The position numbers and the translations under genes were made by a program. The notes under the pieces are model-generated. The model did not search any database, was not told the origin of the DNA, and saw only the letters and a program-made list of their open reading frames with translations. A stretch of DNA of 64,000 nt from the NCBI RefSeq assembly GCF_002843425.1, contig NZ_NKXO01000011.1, forward strand, positions 1-64,000, read 5' to 3'. This DNA is from Raineya orbicola. Its GTDB lineage: Bacteria > Bacteroidota > Bacteroidia > Cytophagales > Thermonemataceae. Shown here in pieces: positions 16,766 through 25,572 of this stretch; the first letter of the stretch is position 1; each line of letters opens with the position of its first letter.

Positions 16766-18580
16766 TTATTGTACTTTTTTCTTGGTAAGCAATCCGCCTG
16801 CTCCTGTGTGTATCAAAGCTCCTTCTGCTCCTTGGTTCAATTCTGCGGCATTGGCTTCATCGGTATCAATGTGCATTTCCAACTTAAACTTATCCGAGAC
16901 ACGTATCAGTACATTGCCAAAAGTAAGGCTTCGCTCCTGATTTTCTACGCGTACCTCAACGATGTCCTTATCTTTTACGCCAAAATACTCGGCATCATCA
17001 GGGTGCATATGAATGTGCCTCCAAGCACAAATGACCCCTTCTTTGAGTTCCAATTGCCCCGCAGGACCAATCAACAATAGCCCCGGTGAGCCTTCGGTAT
17101 GTCCTGATTCGCGAATAGGTGCATCTATGCCCAAAAAGAACTCATCTGTACGAGAAATTTCTACTTGGTCTTTGGGACGAGTAGGACCCAAAATTCGCAC
17201 TTTTTCAATTTTATTTTTCGGACCTACCAGCGTAACCATTTCATTGCAGGCAAATTGACCGGGTTGTGAAAGTGGCTTCTGCACCGTCAGTTGATAGCCT
17301 TTTCCAAAAAGAATTTCCACACTTTCTTGGGTAAGATGAACGTGGCGAGCCGAAACAGCAATAGGAATACTGCGTGGCGGTTGCCCTTTGAACTTACTTT
17401 CTCTAATAACTTTGGCAGTTTGCTCAGCAATAGAAAGTTGTTCATCTGTCTTTACTACCAAAATTTTACACTTGCTATTAGACGCCGAAATATCTTCTAC
17501 CCAATCTACTCCCACAAATTTGAGCATTTTATTTTTTTGCTCATCAAGAATTGCTCTCAAAAAACCCAGTTTTTGCACAACTTTATAGCGAAGTGAAGCA
17601 CTATTTTCGCCTATACCTGCTGTAAAAATAATGGCATCTACGCCTCCCATCACCGCCGCATAAGCCCCAATGTATTTACGAAGTCTGTGCACAAACATAT
17701 CAATAGCAAGTTGGGCATCAATATCACCTTCGGCGGCACGCTCTTCAAGGTCTCGCATATCATTGGTGCCTGCAATACCTTTTAAGCCACTTTCTTTATT
17801 AAGCATATCGCTGATTTCCTGCCAAGTTTTTCCTTCTTTCTCCATTAGATATGTAACCACACCAGCATCAATATCGCCACTACGCGTACCCATTACCAAA
17901 CCTTCCAAGGGGGTCATTCCCATACTTGTTTCTACGGATTGCCCATACTCAATGGCACAAACACTTGCTCCATTACCCAAATGGCACGAAATTAGGCGTA
18001 GGTCGTGCAAATCAGTTTCCAAAAATTTAGCGGCTTGTTCAGCAACGTATTGATGGCTTGTGCCGTGAAAGCCATAACGCTCTATATCGTGCTTTTGTAT
18101 CAGATTTTTGGGCAAAGCGTAATTTTTAGCCCTTGGAGGAATCGTACTATGGTAGGCGGTGTCAAAAACAGCCACGTGAGGGACGTCAGGAAAATATTTT
18201 TTGGCAATTCTTACACCCAAAAGATTGATAGGATTGTGTAAAGGAGCTAAACTGAACAAACCTTCTATTTGTTTTTCAACTTCTTCTGTAATAACGACAG
18301 GCTCATCAAAAATTTTACCGCCGTGTACAATTCTATGCCCCACCCCTTTCAACTGGCTTTTATCAATCTTTTCTAAAAGCAGTGGAAAGGCAAAGGCGAG
18401 TGCATTTTCGTGTCCGCTTCCTTGGCAGGTAAGCACTTCGGTACTTCCCGAAAACTTAACTTTGGGTTCGGGTTCGGAAATTCTATCTACACTCATTACA
18501 GCAATTCTTTTGCCCGAAGTTACATCAATTACTTCAGCTTTTACAGAAGAGCTACCACAATTAACAACCAAAATTTGCAT
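16766..18580 (-). CDS. ackA-pduL: Bifunctional acetate kinase-PduL phosphotransacylase fusion
   Basis: A 604-residue polypeptide joins two enzymes of the acyl-CoA/acyl-phosphate/acid pathway. Residues 1-395 are acetate kinase: VVNCGSSSVKAEV, GHRIVHGG, FDTAYHSTIP, YGFHGTSH, HLGNGASV and FTAGIGENS are all intact. Residues about 403-604 are a PduL-type phosphate acyltransferase, with the zinc-site motifs SARHVHLT (409-416) and WRHIHMHP (520-527). Acyl-CoA plus phosphate would give acyl phosphate and then acid plus ATP, channelled in one protein. No encapsulation peptide is possible because PduL is internal, so it should be cytosolic. The join is short and in frame. No Pta gene is seen in the window. 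Confidence 0.94.
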   Translation of the reverse strand: MQILVVNCGSSSVKAEVIDVTSGKRIAVMSVDRISEPEPKVKFSGSTEVLTCQGSGHENALAFAFPLLLEKIDKSQLKGVGHRIVHGGKIFDEPVVITEEVEKQIEGLFSLAPLHNPINLLGVRIAKKYFPDVPHVAVFDTAYHSTIPPRAKNYALPKNLIQKHDIERYGFHGTSHQYVAEQAAKFLETDLHDLRLISCHLGNGASVCAIEYGQSVETSMGMTPLEGLVMGTRSGDIDAGVVTYLMEKEGKTWQEISDMLNKESGLKGIAGTNDMRDLEERAAEGDIDAQLAIDMFVHRLRKYIGAYAAVMGGVDAIIFTAGIGENSASLRYKVVQKLGFLRAILDEQKNKMLKFVGVDWVEDISASNSKCKILVVKTDEQLSIAEQTAKVIRESKFKGQPPRSIPIAVSARHVHLTQESVEILFGKGYQLTVQKPLSQPGQFACNEMVTLVGPKNKIEKVRILGPTRPKDQVEISRTDEFFLGIDAPIRESGHTEGSPGLLLIGPAGQLELKEGVICAWRHIHMHPDDAEYFGVKDKDIVEVRVENQERSLTFGNVLIRVSDKFKLEMHIDTDEANAAELNQGAEGALIHTGAGGLLTKKKVQ

Positions 18581-18698
18581 AAAAATACAGGGTTTAAGTG
18601 GAAAAATCTACCCAACAAGTTTAGAAAAAAAATACATTTTCTACAAATGACTTACATCAATTCTTTGTAAAATTTTTATGATTTTCGGCAGAAATAAG

Positions 18699-18728
18699 CA
18701 AGGGCTTCGTTTGTCAGTGAAGCCCTTG
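18699..18728 (-). terminator. Terminator-like hairpin after the acyl-CoA ligase gene
   Basis: Perfect 10-base stem CAAGGGCTTC/GAAGCCCTTG with a 10-base loop. On the minus strand a weak T-rich run (CTTATTTCT) follows. It lies 24 bases past the ligase stop codon. Confidence 0.7.
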
Positions 18729-18752
18729 TCCAAAAATCTTGCAGAAATTCAA

Positions 18753-20459
18753 CTACTCCCAAACTACCATTTTATCACTGCTCATTGCTTTGGCAAGTAA
18801 AGGAGCGTACCTATCTTCCAAAATATTACGTTTTATTTTGAGCGTAGGCGTAAGCATACCATTATCTACCGTCCAAGCCTCTTTGGTAATGATAATTTTG
18901 CTGATACGTGCATAGTTCGGAAGCCCTGCATTTACCTCCTTACAGCTATGCTCTAAACTTTTGCTAACTTCATCTTTGCTGGCTTTCAGACCAATTTCAG
19001 AAAGTACTACCAAAGCCACAGGTTGGTCAAGTGTGCGACCTGTAACACAAATCTGCTCTATAAAATGATTGGTAGCAAATCCCCATTCAATAGGGGCAGG
19101 AACAATAAACTCTCCCTTGGTAGTTTTGAAAGTATCTTTCACTCTACCCGTAATTTTCAAGAAACCTTGGTCATCAAGTTCTCCTACGTCGCCTGTGTGT
19201 AGCCAACCTTCGCTATCAATAACTTCGGCAGTTTTTTCAGGGTCTTTGTAATAGCCTTTCATAATCCAAGGGGCTCGCATCTGAATTTCACCATTTTGGG
19301 GGTCTATGCGGAGTTCTACACCGGGAAAAGGCTGTCCTACGGTACCTATTTTCATATTATCCTCACGCATAATCGTACAAGCGGCGTGGTTTTCTGTCAT
19401 TCCATAAACTTCCTGAATTCTGATATCTAATTTATGAAACCACTTCAAAGTTTCAGCGGGCATAGGGGCGGCACCTGTTACAATCATTCGGGCACGAGAA
19501 AGTCCAAGTTTCTTTTTAATTTTCTTTTTTACCAGACTTGAAATTATCGGCAAACTTAAAAGAAAATTGAGCTTTTTTTGGGGCATTTTCGCCAAAATAC
19601 CCATCTGAAACTTTATCCAAATTCTTGGAACTGCCAAGAAATGCGTTGGTTGAGCATCTTCTAAATTTTTACCAAAAGTATCAATGGACTCTACAAAAGA
19701 AACCGTGCCTCCACACTGAATGCTAAATGCCTCTACGATACATCTTTCTGCAATATGACAAAGTGGTAAATAGGAGAAAAATTGGTTGTCGTTGTGATTG
19801 AGATGTAGAAACTGAATATTTGTTTCCATAGCCATAGCCGTATTAAGGTGCGTAATCATTGCACCTTTGGGCGTACCTGTGGTTCCAGAGGTGTAAATAA
19901 TGGTAAAAACCTCATCTAAATCAGGTTTTACGTTTTCTTGTAAAGGTTCAATTTTAGGGGCAATGCTTTCCCATTGCAGAAGTTCTTTGGCGGGGCTATC
20001 GGGCAGAGCAATTGTTTTCACATTAGCAGGGATACCCTCTTTCATTCCTTGCCAATTATCCAATTTCCCTACAAATAAAATTTTACATTCACTATGCACA
20101 AGCACCTGATTGAGTTGCTCGGCATTGAGAGTAGGGAAAAAAGGCACAGAAATACAATCTGCCATTGCGATTGCCAAATCCGTAATTATCCAATAACTAT
20201 GATTTTTGGAAACCAAACCAATATGGCTTTTAGCAGGTACTTGCTCACGTATCCAAGTGGCAATTTTACGAGCCTCTCTGCCCGCTTCGGCGAAAGTAAA
20301 GGTCTTCCACGTATCGCCATAGGGCTGTCGGAGAAAAACTTTGTCGGGCATTGTTTTTTCCCAGTGATAAAACTTCTCTATCATTGTTTTGAGCGTGCTA
20401 CGCTCAGGGAATTTAGTGGGAATAGAAAATGATTTGTAATTTTGTGTGAGTGTTGCCAT
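18753..20459 (-). CDS. Long-chain fatty acid-CoA ligase (AMP-forming)
   Basis: The 568-residue adenylating enzyme activates fatty acids via acyl-AMP to acyl-CoA. It has the P-loop-like motif IIYTSGTTGTPKGAM, the second signature VYGMTENHAACT, and the hinge region WLHTGDVGELDDQGFLKITGR followed by KDTFKTTKGEF. The last differs slightly from the usual KGENI. FAA/FadD-like long-chain ligases of about this length share this layout, so a fatty acid substrate is likely but not certain. The ATG at 20459 is chosen over an upstream frame start because MATLTQNYKSF starts the family region. Divergent from the TPR gene. Confidence 0.92.
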   Translation of the reverse strand: MATLTQNYKSFSIPTKFPERSTLKTMIEKFYHWEKTMPDKVFLRQPYGDTWKTFTFAEAGREARKIATWIREQVPAKSHIGLVSKNHSYWIITDLAIAMADCISVPFFPTLNAEQLNQVLVHSECKILFVGKLDNWQGMKEGIPANVKTIALPDSPAKELLQWESIAPKIEPLQENVKPDLDEVFTIIYTSGTTGTPKGAMITHLNTAMAMETNIQFLHLNHNDNQFFSYLPLCHIAERCIVEAFSIQCGGTVSFVESIDTFGKNLEDAQPTHFLAVPRIWIKFQMGILAKMPQKKLNFLLSLPIISSLVKKKIKKKLGLSRARMIVTGAAPMPAETLKWFHKLDIRIQEVYGMTENHAACTIMREDNMKIGTVGQPFPGVELRIDPQNGEIQMRAPWIMKGYYKDPEKTAEVIDSEGWLHTGDVGELDDQGFLKITGRVKDTFKTTKGEFIVPAPIEWGFATNHFIEQICVTGRTLDQPVALVVLSEIGLKASKDEVSKSLEHSCKEVNAGLPNYARISKIIITKEAWTVDNGMLTPTLKIKRNILEDRYAPLLAKAMSSDKMVVWE

Positions 20460-20613
20460 AAGATTAAAATTTTGTGAATAAGCATACATTTTTTTAGGCT
20501 ATAAACGCTTTAATATAAAAAGTGTTTGCAAATTTTCAAAATCCTGAAAGGAATTTTTACGAGTCATATGTTTAAATTTCAGCCCTAAATTACGAATTTG
20601 AAAAAAACTAATT

Positions 20614-20621
20614 TATCTTTG
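20614..20621 (+). promoter_or_regulatory. Candidate -7 element for the TPR gene
   Basis: TATCTTTG matches TAnnTTTG and lies 53 bases upstream of the TPR start. A TTTG at 20597-20600 is too close (13 bases) to be a standard -33 element. Confidence 0.4.
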
Positions 20622-20674
20622 CAAGAAAGAGAAAAAAACACTAACTTTCTACGAAACTTGATAATCTTTTCGCT

Positions 20675-22051
20675 ATGAATGTCAATGAACTTATCAGGCA
20701 ATACGAGGCAATGCTTCACGAAAAACGCTCTGCACGTTTTTCTGAAGAAGAATACGAAGATATCATAGCTTTCTATGCTGAAAAAGGGAAATACCACGAA
20801 GCCCTCAAAGCCACTCGTTTAGCCTTGCAAGAATATCCCTTCTCTACCGAATTTCAACTCCAACAAGCACAAATGATGCTTTTGGTTGGTGAATATGAAG
20901 AGGCTATGGAAATTATTGAAAACTTAGAAAATCTTTTTCCACAAGATTTAGAAACCTTGATGATAAAAGCCAATGCTTTATGTTTTTTGGGAAAATATGA
21001 AGATGCCGTGAAAATTTTAGATGATTTGACCGAAAAGCACCCCGAGGCTATTGATGAAATTCATTTCATCACAGGACTTATCGCTCAAAATAGTGGCGAT
21101 TACAATAAGGCTATCAAATTACTACAAAAAGTTATTTTGCATAATCCCCAGCACCCTCACGCTACAATTGAGCTAATTTATTTACTCAAAAGCCTGAATA
21201 GATTGCAAGAAGGCGTTGATTTTTTTCAGAAAATCATTGATGAAAATCCTTACAATGCTTCGGCTTGGTATCACGTAGGCGAATTTTACGAAGAAATGCA
21301 CAAATTTGCTGACGCTCTGCAAGCCTATGAATATGCCACACTTATCAGAGAAGACTTTGCCGATGCCTATTTTGGAATGGGTGTTTGTTATATGAATCTG
21401 GGTAGTTTTTTAGAAGCCCGACAAATGTTCTTGAAAGTTTTAGAATTAGACCAAGCTGATGCTGACTTGTATTGCCATTTAGCCGCTACTTACGAAAAAA
21501 CAGAAAACTATCATCAAGCTACTGAATACTATCGTAAAGCCATAAAATTAAATTCCCACTGGCACGAGGCTTGGTATGGAGTAGGTTGTTGTTTGTATGC
21601 ACAAGAAAAATGGATAGAAGCCCTAAATGTTTTCAAAAAAGCCATAGAATTAGATAACAATAATCCTACTTATTGGCTTGCTCTTGCCGATACTGAATAC
21701 AATTTTGGTAATACATTCTCTGCTCTTGAAGCCTATCAAACTGCCGCCGAATTAGACCCCTCCCAAGCCGATGTTTGGCTCAACTGGTCTATGGTTTTTT
21801 ATGAGCAAGGTGATTATCACAAAGCTCTCGCCACTATTGAAGAAGGATTGGCAGAAACTCCTGATGAACCGCAACTCATTTATCGTCAAATAGCTTATAT
21901 GCTCTCTATGGGCAGATACAAGGAAGCCTTGCAAAGTTTGGAAGTCGCTTTAAGCACTCATTACGAGCATCATACCCTTTTGTATGAGTTTTTTGAGGAT
22001 TTAGAGGTACAAAAAGCCTTGTTTAGGCTAATTCAACAATACAAAGAGTAA
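20675..22051 (+). CDS. Tetratricopeptide-repeat protein
   Basis: The 458-residue protein is a nearly continuous run of about twelve 34-residue TPR units starting near residue 50, such as ASAWYHVGEFYEEMHKFADALQAYE and ADLYCHLAATYEKTENYHQATEYYRKAI. It has no signal peptide or membrane helix and is expected in the cytoplasm as a protein-binding scaffold. Partners cannot be predicted. It stands alone between the acyl-CoA ligase (divergent) and clpC (convergent), and is followed by a bidirectional terminator. Confidence 0.93.
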   Translation: MNVNELIRQYEAMLHEKRSARFSEEEYEDIIAFYAEKGKYHEALKATRLALQEYPFSTEFQLQQAQMMLLVGEYEEAMEIIENLENLFPQDLETLMIKANALCFLGKYEDAVKILDDLTEKHPEAIDEIHFITGLIAQNSGDYNKAIKLLQKVILHNPQHPHATIELIYLLKSLNRLQEGVDFFQKIIDENPYNASAWYHVGEFYEEMHKFADALQAYEYATLIREDFADAYFGMGVCYMNLGSFLEARQMFLKVLELDQADADLYCHLAATYEKTENYHQATEYYRKAIKLNSHWHEAWYGVGCCLYAQEKWIEALNVFKKAIELDNNNPTYWLALADTEYNFGNTFSALEAYQTAAELDPSQADVWLNWSMVFYEQGDYHKALATIEEGLAETPDEPQLIYRQIAYMLSMGRYKEALQSLEVALSTHYEHHTLLYEFFEDLEVQKALFRLIQQYKE

Positions 22052-22055
22052 AAAG

Positions 22056-22091
22056 AAAAGACCTGCAACAAGTTAATTTTGCAGGTCTTTT
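22056..22091. terminator. Bidirectional terminator between the TPR gene and clpC
   Basis: A 13-base perfect stem, AAAAGACCTGCAA (22056-22068) and its complement (22079-22091), with a 10-base loop. Both flanks end in A/T runs that can serve both convergent genes. Confidence 0.88.
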
Positions 22092-22114
22092 GACTATGTT
22101 TATGGGGAAATTTT

Positions 22115-24634
22115 CTAAACAGCTTTGGTATCTTTTACTGAAAAAGTAAGCACTTCACCCTCACCCGAATAGTCTGCAATGAGTGTGTCGCCTTGCTCCA
22201 TTTCATTTTTGAGAATTTCTTCAGCGATAGGGTCTTCAAGATATTTCTGTATGGCTCTTCCCAAAGGTCTTGCTCCATATTGCGGGTCATAGCCTTTTTC
22301 GGCAAGAAAATCTTTGGCTTTTTCAGTAACTTCAATGTTGTAGCCTAATGCCTCTATACGAGCAAATACTTTTTTGAGCATCAAATCAATGATTTGGTGT
22401 AAATGATGCTTTTCAAGCGAGTTGAAAATAATCACATCATCAAGACGATTGAGAAACTCAGGAGAAAAGGCTTTCCGCAAAGCATTTTGGATAGTAGCTT
22501 TCATCGCATCGTCCATATTTTCGGTACGAGCTTTGGTAGCAAAACCAATACCTGTTCCGAAATCTTTCAAATCTCTCACACCGATATTAGAGGTCATTAT
22601 GATTATGGTATTTTTGAAATCCACTCTTCTACCCAAGCCATCGGTAAGGATACCATCATCAAGCACTTGAAGCAATATATTGAAAACATCAGGGTGGGCT
22701 TTTTCAATTTCATCAAGCAATACTACACTATAAGGCTTGCGTCTGATTTTTTCGGTTAGCTGTCCGCCTTCTTCGTAACCTACATAACCGGGAGGAGCCC
22801 CCACAAGGCGAGAAACGGAGAACTTTTCCATATACTCGCTCATATCAATACGCACCAAAGCATCTTCCCTATCAAAGAGATATGTAGCAAGCACTTTGGC
22901 AAGTTCAGTTTTCCCTACCCCCGTAGGTCCCAAGAATACAAATGAACCAATAGGTTTTTTGGGGTCTTTCAGCCCTACACGCGTACGTTGGATAGCCTTA
23001 ACGAGTTTTTCAATGGCTTGGTCTTGTCCAATGACTTTACCTTTGAGGGCTTCGCCCATTTGTAAAATTTTCGCACTTTCGCTTTGAGCAACCCTTTGCA
23101 CGGGAATTCCTGTAACCATTGCCACTACTTCTGCGACATTTTCGGCAGTTACGGTGTAACGTTTCTTTTTAGTTTCTTCTTCCCAAGCAAGTTTTGCACG
23201 CTCTAACTGGTCTTGCAGGCGTTTTTCTTTATCACGTAATTGAGCGGCTTCTTCATATTTTTGACTTTTTACGACGAGTGTTTTTTCCTTCTTGATATTT
23301 TCAATCTGCTCTTCTAATCTTAAAATATCATCAGGCACTTGGATATTATTGATATGCACTCTTGCCCCTGCTTCGTCCATTATATCAATGGCTTTATCAG
23401 GCAAAAATCTATCAGAAATGTAGCGGTCAGAAAGTTTTACGCAAGCCTCTATGGCTTCTTTGGTATAATAAACGTGGTGATGGTCTTCGTATTTATCCTT
23501 GATATTGTGTAAAATTTCAATGGTTTCATCGGGTGTAGTTGCCTCTACCATTACCACTTGAAAACGGCGAGCTAAAGCTCCGTCTTTTTCAATATATTGG
23601 CGATATTCGTCCAAAGTCGTAGCCCCAATACATTGAATATCACCACGAGCCAGTGCAGGTTTGAACATATTAGAGGCGTCCAACGAGCCACTTGCCCCCC
23701 CTGCTCCTACAATAGTATGCAATTCATCAATGAACAAAATTACATCAGGCGACTTTTCAAGCTCATTCATTACGGCTTTCATACGCTCTTCAAATTGCCC
23801 GCGATATTTAGTTCCCGCCACGAGTGAAGCCAAATCAAGTGTAACAACTCTTTTATTAAAAAGTACACGAGAAACCTTTTTCTGCACAATTTTCAAAGCC
23901 AAGCCTTCTGCAATAGCTGTTTTACCAACTCCGGGCTCACCAATCAGGATAGGATTATTTTTCTTGCGACGAGAAAGAATTTGAGCTACCCGTTCAATTT
24001 CTTTCTCTCTGCCAATGATAGGGTCTAATTTGCCACTTTCAGCCATTTTGGTTAAATCCCTACCAAAATTATCCAGAACAGGTGTTGAGCTTTTAGATTT
24101 TTCTTTACCCTCACGAATACCTCCGCTTCCGCTTCCAAAAATTCTACCTTGGTCATCATCAGCATCATCAGTATCAGGACCTGCGTGTGGAATGGTATAA
24201 TCTTCATCTTCCAAGGCTCTCTTCACATTTTCATAAGTAACATTAAACCTTGCAAGTATTTGAGAGCCGAGATTATCTTCTTCTCTAAGAATAGAAAGCA
24301 AGAGATGCTCTGTGCCAATCACATTGCTTTTGAAAATACGTGCTTCCAGATAGGTTACTTTCAAAGCCTTTTCCGACTGCTTGGTTAGCGATATATTAGC
24401 AATATTTTTTACATCGTGAGTGGCTGTACCTTTGATAGTTTGCTCAATTACATATTTGAGTTCATCAAGCGAAACGCCAAGTTGTTTGAGTACCTTGACG
24501 GCTTTGCTGTCTTCTTCTTTCAATAAGCCCAGAATAATATGTTCTGTGCCTATGTAGTTGTGTCCTAAACGCAAAGCCTCTTCTTTGCTATGCGAAATAA
24601 CCTCTTTTACTTGGTTAGAAAATTTTGCTTCCAT
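22115..24634 (-). CDS. clpC: AAA+ unfoldase ClpC
   Basis: ClpC unfolds proteins and feeds them to ClpP. The 839-residue protein has the double Clp_N domain (residues 1-145), an acidic/Gly linker (150-180), AAA1 with Walker A GEPGVGKT (232-239) and Walker B VILFIDELH (298-306), a UVR-like coiled middle segment (about 435-490) and AAA2 with Walker A GPTGVGKT (569-576) and Walker B VVLLDEIEKAH. The UVR segment and N-domain repeats separate ClpC from ClpB. No zinc finger or CtsR/McsB neighbours are present, as usual outside Firmicutes. ClpP and ClpS encoded nearby are probable partners. Confidence 0.97.
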   Translation of the reverse strand: MEAKFSNQVKEVISHSKEEALRLGHNYIGTEHIILGLLKEEDSKAVKVLKQLGVSLDELKYVIEQTIKGTATHDVKNIANISLTKQSEKALKVTYLEARIFKSNVIGTEHLLLSILREEDNLGSQILARFNVTYENVKRALEDEDYTIPHAGPDTDDADDDQGRIFGSGSGGIREGKEKSKSSTPVLDNFGRDLTKMAESGKLDPIIGREKEIERVAQILSRRKKNNPILIGEPGVGKTAIAEGLALKIVQKKVSRVLFNKRVVTLDLASLVAGTKYRGQFEERMKAVMNELEKSPDVILFIDELHTIVGAGGASGSLDASNMFKPALARGDIQCIGATTLDEYRQYIEKDGALARRFQVVMVEATTPDETIEILHNIKDKYEDHHHVYYTKEAIEACVKLSDRYISDRFLPDKAIDIMDEAGARVHINNIQVPDDILRLEEQIENIKKEKTLVVKSQKYEEAAQLRDKEKRLQDQLERAKLAWEEETKKKRYTVTAENVAEVVAMVTGIPVQRVAQSESAKILQMGEALKGKVIGQDQAIEKLVKAIQRTRVGLKDPKKPIGSFVFLGPTGVGKTELAKVLATYLFDREDALVRIDMSEYMEKFSVSRLVGAPPGYVGYEEGGQLTEKIRRKPYSVVLLDEIEKAHPDVFNILLQVLDDGILTDGLGRRVDFKNTIIIMTSNIGVRDLKDFGTGIGFATKARTENMDDAMKATIQNALRKAFSPEFLNRLDDVIIFNSLEKHHLHQIIDLMLKKVFARIEALGYNIEVTEKAKDFLAEKGYDPQYGARPLGRAIQKYLEDPIAEEILKNEMEQGDTLIADYSGEGEVLTFSVKDTKAV

Positions 24635-24676
24635 TGGCTACAAATGCTTTTCAGTTTCTTAAACAATTCTATTCTG

Positions 24677-25297
24677 TTATTTGTTCGGGATACTTTGTTC
24701 TATGATTAAGGAACTTTGCTTACCCTCACAGAAAATTAAGTCTATCACACTTAGATTCTCCTCAAATTTATTGCCAAACACTTGCAAATAAGGATAAGGT
24801 TTGTAAAAATCTTTGATTTTATCTGTTTTTTTAGGGTGTATTACTGAACGTAAATCCTGCCAATCAGGACTTAAATCTACATATTTTTCAGAGAAAAACC
24901 AAATTTTTTGCCAACCTAAAATTTTTAGACAATTTGTCATTAAGTTTATATTCAAATCTAACAAAAAGGCAGGCTTTTGGTACAAAATATTTTGAAAACT
25001 CTCTGCAAAATATTCAAAAAAGGGTGCTTTCCCATACGCCGAAGCAATACTACGCCAATGTACATCTACCCAGTTTTCACTATAATCTATGCGTATATCT
25101 TTGAAAACTTGCTTACCCAAGTGTTTTATGGGTACGCTCAAAAGCATTTTTCCCTGCGAAGTATTGATATAGCACCTATTACGATAGCTCTGTTTCTCAT
25201 AATATTCAAAAATCTCTAATTCAATTTGCTCTGCCTTTCGCCAAGCACAAAAATATGCTATGCTTGGTAGATATTGAGGTTCTATAATTATATGCAT
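24677..25297 (-). CDS. WbqC-family protein
   Basis: A 206-residue cytosolic protein of the WbqC/DUF related family, often found near polysaccharide genes. Landmarks are the N-terminal PQYLPSIAYFCAWRKAEQIELE, YRNRCYINTSQGKMLLSVPIKH and IDYSENWVDVHWRSIASAYGKAPFFEYF. The reaction is not established. It lies 42 bases before clpC on the same strand, so cotranscription is possible but probably accidental. The C-terminal part is less conserved. Confidence 0.85.
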   Translation of the reverse strand: MHIIIEPQYLPSIAYFCAWRKAEQIELEIFEYYEKQSYRNRCYINTSQGKMLLSVPIKHLGKQVFKDIRIDYSENWVDVHWRSIASAYGKAPFFEYFAESFQNILYQKPAFLLDLNINLMTNCLKILGWQKIWFFSEKYVDLSPDWQDLRSVIHPKKTDKIKDFYKPYPYLQVFGNKFEENLSVIDLIFCEGKQSSLIIEQSIPNK

Positions 25298-25535
25298 CAG
25301 AACGAATTAAAAAGCAAATAACGAATATTTTTTGGTATAAGCAAAGAAAAACGAAATTTTACACCAAAGATTTTTCAAGAATTATAAATTTTCTGTGATT
25401 TACGAGATTTGTTTCTGTTTTTTCAAAAATTTGCTATGACAAAAATCACCCCAAAATTATCTATCATAAAACAAACAAAATTGTATTTTTTTCAAAAAAA
25501 ACCAAAAAAAATTCGGCTCTTACAAATAAATTTAT

Positions 25536-25543
25536 TATTTTTG
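25536..25543 (+). promoter_or_regulatory. Candidate -7 element
   Basis: TATTTTTG matches TAnnTTTG, 29 bases upstream of the gliding-associated protein start. No clear -33 element was seen. Confidence 0.45.
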
Positions 25544-25572
25544 CAGATAAAAATTCTTAAAACAAGAACGCA

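Noticed and set aside
24677-25297. WbqC gene as evidence for an O-antigen cluster
   Set aside because: It is a lone gene beside clpC and WbqC-type genes also occur away from sugar loci in Bacteroidota.
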